In this document: piece by piece, positions 10,170-22,400 of the stretch | Position numbering within the stretch: position 1 is the first letter of the stretch | How the letters are laid out: each line of letters begins with the position of its first letter | Assembly: GCA_000934385.1 (NCBI GenBank) | Contig: KN880524.1 | Span: forward strand, 1 to 64,000 | Direction: 5' to 3' | DNA: 64,000 nt | Source of the DNA: Cylindrobasidium torrendii FP15055 ss-10 | Taxonomy: Eukaryota > Basidiomycota > Agaricomycetes > Agaricales > Physalacriaceae | The notes under the pieces: generated by a model | The model's input: the letters and a program-made list of their open reading frames with translations, nothing else | What the model was told of the DNA's origin: nothing | The model's database searches: none | Position numbers and translations under genes: made by a program

Positions 10170-11067
10170 CGACGAGGGCTTGATGTGATTATAGACGGGT
10201 AGAGGTGTATTCAGCTGCTCCCACGAAATCTGCTGAACCTGTAAGGCGATTGGATTGCAAAACAGACACACGCACAAGACCGTCGAGGGCGATGCCTGAC
10301 TCGTGGACAGCAACGGAGGAACGAGTGTCGCAAAACAAGGAAGACATAGCAAAAACGAGCGAAAAAAAAGACAGAGAGCGGCGAGACCTTAACAAACCGT
10401 AACGTAGTGGAGAGAATTGTTTCTTAGCGTCTGTTCTGGGCCACCTCAGGATTACGTAATCTAAGGATTGCCTTTTTGGGAATGTTCATAGATATGCCGG
10501 CGGCGCATGCTATGATGTCACCGCGCCTGGGTTGTCCTGCCGTTGAGTCTGCACGGTTCAGTCCACCTTACGCGTTGGTTAACAAACCGTAACACTTTGT
10601 TTCTTGGCGTCCGGTACTCTTGCTGGCCCGAGAGCGTGCGCCGCAGGCGCACACGGCAGAGCAACACTCTTTTAAATCCGGCTTGTTGGCAGGGCAACGT
10701 TGGGGCAATTTAAATGCCAACACCCAAGAAGCTGTGAGCTTATTTCTCTCTCTTTAGAATCACGTTGTATTTTATCATCATATTTATTATGATTTCCACG
10801 GTTTGTTCACGCCGCTTGTCGGCCAGCTCCCCTCGATCTCGACAGAAGGAAGACAAGATGGATTCGGAAGGCCACGACGCCGCCCATTTACAGTACCAGC
10901 AATGCGATCATTTTGTCCAAATCGAGCAGTGGCAGTTGGCAGACGGCTGCGAGGGTCGAGTTCGGTGGTCAGAAAATTCAAAGTTCAATGCTACGTTGAA
11001 TAAAAGTACAGTGTGTGGAAAGTTCGGGATATTAGTATAGTCTAATCATCCTCAATGCGTTGAGCGT
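10170..11067. other. Spacer with a duplicated short segment
   Basis: No convincing gene. TTAACAAACCGTAAC occurs at 10389-10403 and again at 10579-10593, each followed a few bases later by TTGTTTCTT(A/G)GCGTC (10417-10430 and 10597-10611). A 7-bp stem hairpin lies at 10636-10652 (GTGCGCC GCA GGCGCAC). A 91-codon plus-strand frame at 10765-11040 has a mixed composition and overlaps open frames in other phases; I do not call it. Confidence 0.5.
10389..10611. repeat. Direct repeat pair, 190 bp apart
   Basis: Two copies of TTAACAAACCGTAAC plus a trailing TTGTTTCTT(A/G)GCGTC block, at 10389-10430 and 10579-10611. The gap between the two blocks differs between copies (13 and 3 bases). Origin unknown; no target duplication or long terminal repeat was seen. 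Confidence 0.5.
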
Positions 11068-11519
11068 TTACTTCTTCGCCTCTTTCTCAAAATCCTTCTT
11101 AGCGTCGCGGGCTTCTGCCTTGACCTGTCTAGTTGTGAGTGATGCGCTGCGTGTGAGTCTAACTGGTACGCACTTGGTTTGCTTTCTGCCCAGCTTCCTC
11201 CGTCTTCTGTGATGCGGTTTCCGACGCTGAACCTATTGCACGTTGGCTGAAAATACAACGTAAGAACCGCGAAACATACCGGCCGCCTCCTTGGTGGCTT
11301 GAGTGGCCTTCTCGCCAGTCTCGAGTGCAGATGCTACCGCGCTGCCGAGCTTCTTGTTAACCTACAACGAGGTCAAAATGTGTGGGCGGCGACTGCAATG
11401 TAGCTTACGGTGTTGGCTGCCTCGCCAGCCTTTTCTGCTATTGTCTTGTGCGCCAACGGGCTAGCGTGGAAGGCGCGTACGGCAGGGCGAGCAGTTTGGA
11501 ATGTGATTCTGTGCATCAT
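11068..11519 (-). CDS. LEA-like mitochondrial protein
   Basis: A small Ala/Lys/Glu-rich protein of about 102 residues from four exons. It starts MMHRITFQTARPAVRAFHASP, an arginine-bearing, acid-free presequence with an FHAS processing-like site, which points to mitochondria. The rest is a string of 11-residue-like amphipathic helical repeats (EKAGEAANT, ETGEKATQATKEAAG, SETASQKTEEAGQKANQ, EARDAKKDFEKEAKK), the pattern of group 3 LEA proteins, which are disordered in water and are tied to drying and stress tolerance. Introns are inferred near 11350-11410, 11230-11280 and 11130-11175. A TATATAA box lies on the same strand at 11576-11582, 57 bp before the ATG. Function as a stress protectant is inference from composition. 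Confidence 0.8.
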
Positions 11520-11575
11520 GGTCGATGAAAGTTTGGGATGGAATTTGGATGGAATGGGATGAGTTGGACGTTGGC

Positions 11576-11582
11576 TTATATA
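11576..11582 (-). promoter_or_regulatory. TATA box of LEA-like gene
   Basis: TATATAA on the minus strand, 57 bp upstream of the start codon at 11519; spacing is normal for fungi. Confidence 0.55.
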
Positions 11583-12523
11583 CCGATTTTGCAGACAGGT
11601 CTCATGACGGTGACGCTCTGTGGGCGTCACCCTTTGCATAACGCGTAAGCCAGTCTGAACGTGCACGAGGGCGCATCAAACTTTGGACGTCATAGTCGTT
11701 CTGATACGATAGTCCAAAGTGGCAGGACGAACGAACAATGGCAACGTTAGCGCCAGATCAGCGCTCCCTGGGGCCTGCAGTTGATCGTTCATAATTGATT
11801 GAGATGTTCAAGGTATTCGCTGCCAGGAAATAAAAGCATACAAATTTGAAGTACATTTCTGGGTAGAGTCCGAGCCTTTACATATGTTGGACAGCGGTCA
11901 AGCAAAATATCTGCCTGTGGCGCCAAACGGTAGGACTCGCCCTAGACATTCGGCAGCATGCACGAAATTCCAGAATACGGTTGGTCGAGGTACACAGCGG
12001 TTGTGTCTCAAAGCGGGCTCGCCGCCTGTATGCCGGCTGTTTTGACCATTGGGTGCTGCCATCCCCGCATTCGACACAGGCTGTCCTTAGGAGCAACAAG
12101 CTCGCAACATCTAGGAGTGTGGTCAAATTAAACGGCGCCCTTGTAAGAGACCGGCAAACTGAGTGCCGCGAAATGCCAGGCTATTTTGTCTGAATCCTCC
12201 AGCCATTGTTCGTCTTTAGGGTGATCTGAATTTACGTAAGCCGCTGCCGGTTTGCCGATTACCAAAAAGGCCCGCTTTGATTAGACTTGCAGAGTGCGTT
12301 GACAGCCCCCAAGATGCTTTAGGGGGACGCTGAATCCTGTGTACTACCACAGTTTCTCTTCATACATAACGGACACTACTCCTACCGTTAAAACCAAATG
12401 AGGGTCAAAAACGGTGTCACTCGAATCTGCGGTCTTACCGCCTCCTCCTCCTCTGTTATACCCCTAGCGATGCCATGCAAGACTACCCCTCATGAAAAGC
12501 TCCTCTGCAACCCTTTTCTGGGA
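11583..12523. other. Spacer between divergent genes
   Basis: About 940 bp upstream of both the LEA-like and the multi-TM gene. Open frames here are short, overlap each other on both strands and have no recognisable content. I see no RNA gene or mobile element. Confidence 0.5.
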
Positions 12524-12529
12524 TATAAA
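12524..12529 (+). promoter_or_regulatory. TATA box of multi-TM protein gene
   Basis: TATAAA, 36 bp upstream of the ATG at 12565. Confidence 0.55.
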
Positions 12530-12564
12530 GCGCGCGATACACCGTTTCCAACCTCGCCTTCATC

Positions 12565-14074
12565 ATGTCTGTCCAGCCAACGTTATGGGGCATGTACTGG
12601 CCCACAGAGAAGCCCTACCAGCCTCTCAGCGTTAGCAGAGGGGATATGATCCGTAAGTTACGATGCCATGTTTCCCCAGTGAGGTCTTCTTACCGTGTGC
12701 TGCAGTGGCTTCAATGGCGTTCGGCTGGACTCTGGGATTCGGATACTTCACGGCCTTGCATTGCATTCGGGAGACAAAGCGGTCGAGACGTGTGAACACC
12801 TACGTGATTCTCATCTGGGGCGAACTCGTCACGTTCGTCCTACCGTTTACTACCTGTGAGGAGCTGGAGGTCACCCTTCATACTACAGATGCATTACGTT
12901 TGCGGTTCTGTCTTGGCTCTACCTCAACAAAGATGTTCAGCCTTCGTTTCACTACTTTTTCTGGATTCTGACGTGCGCTCCTTTCATCTGCCGCCATCGC
13001 CCGTCTGACAAGTATGAAAAGAATGTGGGCACTTCAAGTCCAGCTTCTGCTCCAGATCATCGTCAATCGTTTGTGTATACTGCTATCCACGAAAAAAGAA
13101 CGCGTGTGTGTTTTGCACCCTTCCCCACCCTATTCTAACCTGTATGGCTGCTAGAACTTGCTTCGTTGGTCCGTTGCCGGGTTTATTCTCGCCATCAACA
13201 TCTCTGTATATTGCATTTGGCTTCCTGCAAAGCTTCAAATCAGCGAGAAATACCACAACATCAATCTCATCTGGGATCGTTGCGAAAAGTCCATCTACCT
13301 CATTGTCGATGCAGCTTTGAACTGGTATAGTACCCTCCCTGTTGCACGTCAGAGCCCCTTCTCACGTTCCTGCTAGGTATTTCATCCGTACCGTAAAGCA
13401 GCGTCTAGTCGTCCATGGCGGTGTAAGCGACCTTCTCAGCATCATGAGTATGCCAATGGGACTCACTGTATTTGAATGTAGCTGAAGAAATATGAACGCC
13501 TCGTACGCTACAACACGCAAATCATTTTTGTTTCGCTCGCAATGGACGTACTCATTATTGGTGTGTCTTCTATTCCCTAGACGGAAACATAACTCACTAG
13601 TAATACAGCCATGATGTCGCTGCACAACGATTTCGTCTATATGCAGTTCCATCCTGTCGCCTACATTGTCAAATTGAATATCGAGATGTCTATGTCCAAT
13701 CTCATCATCAAGGTTGCACGCGACACTGGTAATTTCCTCTGTGTCTTCATCCCCTTCAACTCTTCTAACCATGGATTAGGCATATACGTTCAAGAAGATA
13801 GCACCGAGCATTCAAATTCCAAAAGCACCAGCAATGTTACACGACTGGGTACGACGACGGTGGATCTTCAAGTACAGGTTGCGAGGCAACAGTTTACGGT
13901 ACACGATGATATTGGTGAGTCATGCTTCTGTGCAAACGCATTGTGTCTTGATGATTATCCTCAGAACTCTCCGACGCTGGTTGGCGCAATGGCAACCCCG
14001 ACAGGGACGTCAAAGAGCCAGTGTCCTCTGAATCTGATTCTGTGATCTTCCCTGGCCCCGAAAAACATGTTTAG
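12565..14074 (+). CDS. Multi-pass fungal membrane protein of unknown role
   Basis: A plasma- or endo-membrane protein with about seven hydrophobic helices. It starts MSVQPTLWGMYWPTEKPYQP. Exons inferred by frame give, in order, LASMAFGWTLGFGYFTALHC, a basic turn RETKRSRRVNTYVILIWGELVT, CITFAVLSWLYLNKDVQPSF, MWALQVQLLLQIIVNRLCILL, NLLRWSVAGFILAINISVYC, KSIYLIVDAALNWYF, then YNTQIIFVSLAMDVLII and MSLHNDFVYMQFHPVAYIVKL. The tail is hydrophilic (PVSSESDSVIFPGPEKHV). First intron starts at 12653; the second uses donor GTTCGT with acceptor CTACAG. The layout resembles the broad PTH11-like/rhodopsin-like families of fungi, but I cannot assign it to one and no ligand or role is claimed. The stop is at 14074; the gene stands alone. 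Confidence 0.75.
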
Positions 14075-14729
14075 AGTAGATTTTACTGACCGGCCAGTTC
14101 ACTCGTTTACACAAGTCGCGTCCGCCTGAGAACAATGGAATATTACAGCTTCTTCATCGGGATTGTGATCATTGATGCGTAGTTACAAGTGGATTCGAAT
14201 ATCGAATTGTACTTGGGTCGATGTTTATTAGCTACTTAAGGCGCCTCCTCAAGTCGTTCATGCTGCCACACCGAACGAACGAACGAATTGAACGAACGAG
14301 CGGCAAGACGAGCGGCAAGATGAGCGGACTCGGAGTAACTTTGTAAGCGCACGAGATCTTGGAACAAACGCGATCGGGGTCATCGGATGACAAGCATCCA
14401 ACAGGGTCAACGAAAAAATATGCTCCGCACTGTATAATGGCGGAAATGTCGAATTTCGAGGACAATTAGGATGCTGAAGTGGATTTCTGCACAGTGTTGA
14501 TTGGCCTTGACAAAGAGAGCAAGCCAAGAGGTTTTGACTGGGCCGAGTGACCAATCAACATTACGCTATCACTATGTCTACGCGGGTCTGGGAGAATAAA
14601 ATTCATCGAAATCGTAAGATTCTGCTTCGCGTGTTTGCTTCAACTCGAGCTTCGGCCTGGCCTTTGCGTCCCACTCTCAGCGCGTATATTAGTCGTCCGG
14701 GGTTCACTCTTTCGCTTCCTCCTCCCACC
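14075..14729. other. Spacer with short tandem repeats, ERG5 promoter
   Basis: No gene seen. A small run of CGAA units (14272-14297) is followed by GAGCGGCAAGA-like units (14298-14326). The right part is the ERG5 promoter and leader. Confidence 0.5.
14272..14326. repeat. Short tandem repeats
   Basis: CGAA/GAAC tetramers, then units of GAGCGGCAAGA. Ordinary microsatellite-like DNA. Confidence 0.6.
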
Positions 14730-16494
14730 ATGAATTCGACTACCGCCCCCGCATCGGCGAGCCCACTCCCGTCGTTCATGCCCTTCACCCCGGCGACGAC
14801 GAGCTGGTTGTACACCACCGGCGCCATCCTGTTCACTCTGCTCGCGCTTGAACAGGCTGTATATCGCTATAAAAAGCGCCATCTCCCTGGCTCTTCCTGG
14901 ACCATTCCAATCATTGGCAAGTTTGCCGACTCGTTGAACCCAACAATGGAGGGCTACAAGGCGCAATGGAATTCTGGTCCGCTGTCTGCTATCAGCGTTT
15001 TCAATATGTACGCCATTCCCGTGCTACACCCTCATTGGTTGACTCTCGTCCAGTTTCATTGTTATGGCTTCAACGACGGAACATGCGCGGAAAATCCTTA
15101 ACTCTCCCACGTACGCTGAGCCGTGTTTGGTCCAGTCCGCCAAGCAAGTGCTCCTCAAAGAGAACTGGTCCGTTCTTATATGGTTTGCATCCTCTCGCCT
15201 TGCTGATGGCAGACTAGGGTTTTCCTCACCGGCAAGGACCATGTCGACTACCGTCGCTCCCTCAATTCGCTTTTCACTCGCAAGGCACTTGGGTATGCAT
15301 CTATCGTGGCATCATTCGTCAACATTTACTCATTGCGTCTACAGCATGTACACAGAGATTCAGGACAGGATCATCCGCAAGCATTACAAGAACTGGCTTG
15401 AGACGGCGGCGAAGGACGCCTCGCCTAAGCCAATCATGACTGTCGCACGTTATCTCAACATGGATACATCTCTACGTGTCTTCTGCGGTTACTACATTCC
15501 GGACGAGGCAACGAAAATTATCAGCGACAAGTACTACGACATTACTGCCGCCCTTGAGCTTGTCAACTTCCCTCTCGCTCTGCCTGGTACCAAGATCTAC
15601 AAGGCCATTCAGTGCAGGAAGGAGGCGATGTACTGGTTGACACTTGCAGCGAAGAAGAGCAAGGAGGCAATGGCCCGCGGCGATGAGTCTTCGTGCATGC
15701 TCGACGAGTGGATTCGCAACATTTCCGACCCATCCTGGAAGGGAAAGAAGGAGTTCAGTGATCACGAGATGGCCATGGTTGTGCTGTCATTCCTCTTTGC
15801 ATCCCAGGACGCCATGAGCAGTGGTTTGATCTACGCCTTCCAACATCTTGCCGACTCCCCAGAAATGTTTGCCAAGGTGCGCGAGGAGCAAGATCGCGTT
15901 CGCGGCGGGGATATGGACGCGCCCATAACATTGGAGATGCTCGACAGTATGACATACCTCCAGGCCTTCGTGAAGGAGTCTTTGCGTGTGATGCCTCCCG
16001 TGGTCATGGTGAGTGGTTTTGACTTTTGCGGCCAATATCAATATTGACCAGTGGTTCTAGGTTCCTTACACTGCGACCAAGCCGTTCCCCATCTCAGAGA
16101 ACTACACTGTTCCGGCAAACAGCATGATTATCCCAAGTTTCTACAATGCTCTGCACGACCCGGAGGTGTATCCCCGCCCCGACGACCTTAAGCCGGAACG
16201 TTGGTTGGACCCGAAAGACCCTGCAAACACCACCCCGAAGAACTACCTCGTCTTCGGTGCAGGCCCTCACAAGTGCATTGGAATCGAATATGCTCTCATG
16301 AACATGACTCTTTCACTTGCAATTGCTGTCGGCGCAATGGACTGGAAGCATGACATAACGCCTTTGAGTTACAAAGTCCAGTACGTTGGTTATCTCGTCT
16401 TGACAGTGTACGGAGACTCACGCTCGCCAGAATCATGGCAACGCTTTTCCCGCAAGATCACTGCAGGTTGGCATTCACCCCACGGAAGGATTGA
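14730..16494 (+). CDS. ERG5: Sterol C-22 desaturase, CYP61
   Basis: ERG5 is the cytochrome P450 that introduces the C22 double bond of ergosterol in the endoplasmic reticulum. It starts MNSTTAPASASP at 14730, with a membrane anchor (TSWLYTTGAILFTLLALEQAVY) and the Pro-rich hinge HLPGSSWTIPIIGKF. The CYP61 block TTEHARKILNSPTYAEPCL follows. The I helix is FLFASQDAMSSGLIYAFQHLADSP, where CYP61 enzymes carry QDA instead of the usual AGxxT. The ExxR motif is KESLR and the haem loop FGAGPHKCIG holds the axial Cys. A last intron with donor GTACGTTGG joins SYKVQ to IMATLFPQDHCRLAFTPRKD, ending at 16494; without that splice the tail would be a non-homologous LVLTVYGDSR form. Other introns lie near 15010, 15160-15220, 15290 and 16010. 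Single-copy sterol genes like this are vertically inherited in fungi. Confidence 0.94.
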
Positions 16495-17003
16495 GGTTGT
16501 TTAGTATTACATATCTATATGGCCTTTTGCCGAAAAGTCGAACCTCTCGTTCATACCCACTACCACTTAGACTAGGTTCCACGAATTTCGATTCAGCGTT
16601 AATCATACAATGTAATTTCTGCAATCACCGTGCCAGTAGTACCACGGCCCTTCTGTTTTTGCAGTTGTGAGTGTAACTCGATAGGATGGTGCAACAAAGG
16701 CGAGTCTATGCGTGCTTGTGCCAGGACCTGGACCGGATTCTCGCGATTCACTGAATCACTTTTCAAACTTGACTTCCACTTCCTCCTGCAAGCTTTTGAG
16801 CTTCAGGCTTGAGCTTTAGCGCTCCTTTCACAGGAGCCTGAGTAGGATTATTCGAGATGGGCGCACAGCTTACTACGCGCCGTCGACGTGGCTTTGCTCA
16901 CGTGTCGGTGATCTCATCTCTGGGCCATTCTTGTTTTTGGCCTTCCATCCAACTTCTGTTCTTCGTCTGATCATCTTCTCAACCGTCTCTACCCTTTCGT
17001 TGG
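16495..17003. other. Spacer upstream of acetyl-CoA transporter
   Basis: No gene seen. It holds the 3' region of ERG5 and the promoter of the next gene, including a CACGTG box near 16900. Confidence 0.5.
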
Positions 17004-19291
17004 ATGCCCAAACTGCGCAATAAAAAGTCGGCATTAACCCGGGGAGTGTCGAAAAAGCAATCCTCTGGGGAGCTTACGCCTACCTCGCCGTCGAAGAAGT
17101 CTATGGCCAGGACATCTTCCCTCAATAGCACCGAGCTTTCGCAGCGCGCATCAATGCACCGGACACATGCTGGAGACCGCTTGGAGAATGATGCAGAGGA
17201 AGGCGGAGTAGAAATGAACCTCCTACGGGATGGTGAACAGAGGCAGGCTGCACGGGAAACGGATGAGTGGGGCGAGTCGCACCAGCCAGGGGAGTCAAAA
17301 GGCCCAATGTCTTCGAAAGATAAACGCGCTATGGTCCTGTTGTGTATACTTTGTGCGTTCACCCCGTCCCGCAAAGCAAACATCTTGATGCGCTGACACC
17401 GTACAGACCTGATACAAGGCGTACCAGTAAGCCCAACGTTAGTTTCTTGTGTGTATACATCCTCACCTAAGTTCTAGCTGGGTCTCGCGCTTGGTGCGTG
17501 CTATCAACAATGCTTGAATTTGGCCTCCTGACCAATATTTCCTCCAGGCTCGGTTCCATTCCTTCTGAAGGACCATTTGTCGTATTCGCAATTGGCAACG
17601 TTCGCTCTTTCTAGCTATCCCTACTCCCTCAAGCTTCTATGGTCTCCCATCGTAGATTCGGTTTACTTTGTCAACCTTGGTCGCCGCAAATCTTGGATTG
17701 TTCCTATGCAGCTCATCGTTGGTACCGTCATGCTCTATATCTCCTTCAATGTACAACGGCTTATGGACGATGTATGTCGCTGTCTTGCGACCAGCTGCCC
17801 GTTTTCACACTGTTCTCACAGGCTGCTAGCCATGTCGGCGAATTAACATTCGTCTTTACCTCGCTCGTTCTCATTTCTGCTACTCAAGGTGTGTGTTGCT
17901 TGCCATTCCATCGCATTCAACGTTCTGACAGCTCCTAGATATTGCTGTGGATGGTACGCAACTACGACCGCATGCTGGACTCAAGCTTACAACTACACAG
18001 GCTGGGCGTTAACACTGCTTTCTCAAGATAACTTGTCCTACGCATCAACCTGTCAGACGATAGGCCTGAACACTGGTTACTTCGCATCCTTCACCGTTTT
18101 TTTGGCATTCAACAGCGTGGAGTTCACTCAAAGCTGGGGTGTGCCCCATTTGACCCTCAGTTCCTACCTCAAGTTCTGGGGTGTCGTTTGCTATGCTGTC
18201 ACTTTCGGCTTGCTCTTCTTGAAGAAAGAAGTCTGCACATCGCTTCCTGTGTGCGCAATGTTGCTCACACTTTACACAGGATAAGGAAGCACATAGCGAA
18301 GCCGACATGAGCATTACCGGGGTATACAAGCAAATCTGGGCTATTTGTAAACTCAAACGTATGTCCACCCTCCCTGATGACTTACGGTTGTTAACGTGTC
18401 CGCTCAGACATTCAGTCACTCATTGTCATGCATTTCTTTGCCAAACTGGGCTTCGCTGCCAGCGATGCTGCGACCTCACTCAAGATGATCGAAAAGGGAT
18501 TCAAGCGGGAGGAGCTTGCAGTCGCGGTCCTCATCGACTTTCCTTTCCAAATCGCGGGTGGCTGGCTTGCAGCTAAATGGTCCCGCGGAGACCGACCCTT
18601 GCGCCCATGGGTCTACGCATTCCTACCGCGACTCGCGTTTTGCTTGCTTGGAACACTTGTCGTATATTGGTTCCCCACGACACCTATTTCCAAAACGTTC
18701 TTCGTATTCTTGATTGTACAGACCGTACTTTCCTCTTTCTCCAGCACTGTCCAGTTCGTTGGCATCTCTGCTTTCCATACACGCGTCTCGGATCCACTCA
18801 TTGGCGGCACGTACATGACGGTAATTCGACCACATATGAACTTGAGAACCTTACTCATTTAATTCGCAGCTTCTCAACACTTTCACCAACCTCGGTGGTA
18901 CCTGGCCTAAATACTTCGTGCTTAAGGGTGTGGACATGTTTAGTGTAGCGAGCTGTAAAATAGTCAAGTCTGGATTGGAGGTGGCTACGAAAGGTGAGCC
19001 TCATCATTTCGGGGCGAAAATGCGCTAAAGATCGTCAAGTTACGGAATGTGTTTCTGACGAGGGCAAGGCCATGTGCCAAGACATCGGTGGGCAGTGTGT
19101 TGTTGAGACAGACGGATACTATATTGTGTCATTTGTGTGCATGGCGTTTGGAGTGGTCTTCCTGTTTGCGTACATTATCCCAACAGCGCGGAAACTGCAA
19201 GGCAAGTCGACGATGTCACTTTCTCTACGCACCGGCTAACACGATGTTTTCAGAGCTACCACTCTCGGTATGGCGCATTAAACTAGAGTAG
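17004..19291 (+). CDS. ER acetyl-CoA transporter (AT-1/SLC33A1 family)
   Basis: A major-facilitator-type carrier of the Acatn family, which moves acetyl-CoA into the ER/Golgi lumen for acetylation of lumenal proteins and glycolipids. A hydrophilic head of about 100 residues (MPKLRNKKSALTRG...) is followed by about 12 membrane helices. Family hallmarks after splicing: LIQGVPLGLALGSVPFLL, LLWSPIVDSVYF, GRRKSWIVPMQ, ATQDIAVDGWALTLL, STCQTIGLNTGYFASFTVF, FWGVVCYAVTFGLLFLKKE, AASDAATSLKMIEKGFKREE, and the late LLNTFTNLGGTWPKYF. The lumenal loop between the last helices carries several Cys (CKIVK, ECVSDEGKAMCQ, GGQCV) that may pair. The C-terminus is ELPLSVWRIKLE at 19291. About ten short introns. 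Identity of the family is clear; the substrate is inferred from it. Confidence 0.9.
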
Positions 19292-19489
19292 ATACTTTTA
19301 TAAAGCACTGTATTTCATGGCAGTTTTAACTTTAGCAGTTCGGAACAAGGTCCGGAGATGTCCATAATCGGCAGACCGGAACGGCACGTGCAAAGATATT
19401 AGAATTTTCCTGGCCGAGTTGGGCAAAGCACCAACTCTCATCACCAATCTTTGCGTTCTTCCACCGACGAAAGCGAAATAACTACAACA

Positions 19490-22400
19490 ATGACTGCCAG
19501 CACTATGCATTTTGGACCTGAATGGATGCGCAAGCAACCCGCAGCACGAACTCCAGCGGAGTCAGGACCTCCCATGAACACCGCCGCAAATTTGAACGCG
19601 TCGGGATATTCTCTACTGCAAATGCCCGGAGGAAATCAGGAAAATCGGGAAGAAGACCGTCCATTCCGGTACTCGAAGGAGGAGCTGCTGCAGATTTACA
19701 GAGATGGCGGTGGCTCAAACACACTTGGAGCCGACGTTGAACGCTGGGATGGCGTAGTACGGGATGTGAGCTTGCCTCCTACGGCGGAGCGCGATATGAC
19801 GGAGGTGGAAAGCAAGGTGCGTGGCCATTCTGCAAGTGGGATCTACGTTTCGACTCGTACTACAGCTTTTCCAAACGTCACTCAACTCTGACCTGCGCCG
19901 TCGCCAGTCAACCGACTTTTTGTCTCCGTTAGCTACTCAGAATTTGGCCGGGGAGCGTCCCCGACTCAATCATGCAAATTCGGCTTCTGGGACGGGTAGT
20001 CCTCTTCGCGAGAGATTTGGAGGACTGGCACGCAGGCGCGGAGAGAGCACGGGTGCGTGTGCTTCCGTTCGCTTTGACGGACGATCCCTTACTTAAAATG
20101 GCGCTGTTTTCCAGATCAGATCCCGACCACTTTGCCGCGCAAGCTGTCCTTGTCCTCCATGCAGTCTCCGATTTCGCCCCGTGACCCTGGCATACCATCT
20201 CCACGCGTCGGCCGCATGGCCACTGGCTTTGACGGCGTCCTAGGCAGTAGCGGTGGGGACACCAGCTGGTCTGCTCGTCGTCGCGCGTCCGAGGCAACCG
20301 CCACTCCCAAAACTCCAGGCGTGTATCGCGATCCCGGAGCAGACATTCTTGAGCAAAAGATCAAGGAAGAGGATGAACCCCCGATTCCACAGGTGTTGGC
20401 CGACCCGCTCACCGGCGTGCCGCTCAACGCGCCTCCATCCAGAGGCACTCAAAATCTCGAACCATCCATCAGCCGACGCGATGATGTGTCTAATACTGCA
20501 GTCAACGCGCCTCCCCCCGGCTTACATGATCCCAGCTCTGCTCAGTGGGCATACCTTGATCCACAGGGCAACGTTCAGGGTGGGTCACGTCTTCGTGTTC
20601 GCGGATAACGACACTAATCCTTCGTCAAAGGTCCATTTCCTGCCGAAACAATGCAAAAATGGAAAGGAGAAGGCTATTTCACGCCTGAGTTGCTGGTCAA
20701 ACGTGACAAGCTCGACACTGAATGGATTACTGTCCACGAGCTGGAGTCTCGAACCACACCGGGCCCGCTTTTCCTATCGCCAATACGCCCTCCTCACCCA
20801 CCTGGATTACCGCAACACCCCATTCCTCCATCCACCGAGCCTTTCGCAACGACGTTTCAGCCTTCCCCCATACGCACCATACGTTCTTCCACGTTTGATG
20901 CGTTTATGGGAGGCTCCAATCCATCCGACTCACCTTCCTCATCTGTCGGTGCAGGACGGTATAGCAATGCATCTCCCGACCCAAACGCATTTGGTGGCCG
21001 AGGTGCGAACTATACAGGGACGCCCGACCTTGGCAGACGCAACGTTTTCTACGACCCAGCTCCCATCGGCCATACCACTCCATCTCGCGCTGCCACACTT
21101 GATAACAACTTCGGGTATAGCCCTAGCGGTTGGCCGCCTCAGCAACATACAAACAGTTTCGATGCTGGTGTAGGAGGCTCAATTGAACCTCTGCAGTATC
21201 CAACCTTCACGGAGGCCAGGCGTGGCTCGTCAAGCCTTGTAAATCCAAGCCCATTCGTTCCACTGTCCCGCGAACCTACTCTGGATCCACAGGGTGCGAC
21301 GACACCTGGTTATGGCGGCTTCCAGCATGGTTTCCCCGTGCAGTCGGCAGTACTCCCCGAACCCACGCACGCCTCGCCATGGGGCAACGTCAACAATAAT
21401 GTCGGCCTGGAATCCCCACTTAGGCGACAATTTGAGGCGGTGAACTACCCTGCTAATGCCATCGATTCGCCCATCCAAAGCTCGCCATGGGGCACGCCCT
21501 CTCTTTCTCGAGCCACGGTGGCGAAGATCATTGATCCTTCACCTTGGGCGTCTGTGCCATCGGTACCACTGCCTATGGCCCAAGAAGAAAAGAGCCCATC
21601 GACCACTGTCCTAACTAACACCAATGGTACCCCGAGCGAACGTACCACCTCCGTCTCGTTGCCTCCCACCCCTCCAGAGCCCGTTGGCCAACCTTCCGCT
21701 GAACGCCCGGCCGTTGTCCCCGCGAGCGGCAAGAAGGCTCGAAGCACTAACAAATCATCTAAGCCGACCCTTGCTATTTCACCCACTATTGCACCTGCCC
21801 AACCAGCGTCGCCCGCCGTTGCTCCCTCGCCTGCCGTTACTACGCCCTCCAGGCCTGCCTGGGCTAGTGAGGATAGTAGGCAGTCAAGCGTGTCGTTGAG
21901 CCTCAGGGAGATCCAAGAAGCAGAGGCTAAGAAGAGCGCAGCTGAGAGGAAGGAAAAGGAGCGTGCACGCCAGGCTGCTGCAGCTCTTGTTGCTGCAACT
22001 GCCCCTGTGGCCGATGAGGCCCAGCCAGTCGCGACCTCTTGGGGCTTACCTACATCTCAAGCTGGCACACGCACTCTAGCCAAGGACATCGCATCCAGTC
22101 CTGCCACAACTGCCGCCGCCCCCGTATGGACCACAGCTGCGAAAGCTACGGCCAAGAAGACGATGAAGGAGATTCAGGAGGAGGAAGAGGCTCGCAAGAA
22201 GGCTGCTGCCAAAGAAACACCTGCGGCTGCCGCCGTACGCCGCGCCTACGCTGAGACTACCGTCAAGGTATTGTGTTTTCAGCGTAGAAATCCTTTAATC
22301 CATACTAACATGTTTGTAGGCTACCCCTCCACCAGCAGCCGGAGGCGTTTGGACTACTGTCGGTGTGGGTGGTAAGTCTGCAACTCTCGGTACAGCCCCA

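Noticed and set aside
10389..10611. Solo LTR or small transposon suggested by direct repeats
   Set aside because: No TG...CA ends, no target duplication and blocks that differ in spacing.
10765..11040. Possible small plus-strand gene
   Set aside because: Mixed composition, overlapping frames on both strands and no family match. A tRNA T-arm-like GGTCGAGTT piece there does not fold into a tRNA.
20253..21173. A 306-codon plus-strand open frame
   Set aside because: It overlaps the GYF-domain gene in another frame. The GYF frame has the conserved motif residues; this one is His/Pro/Leu-rich shadow sequence from GC-rich coding DNA.
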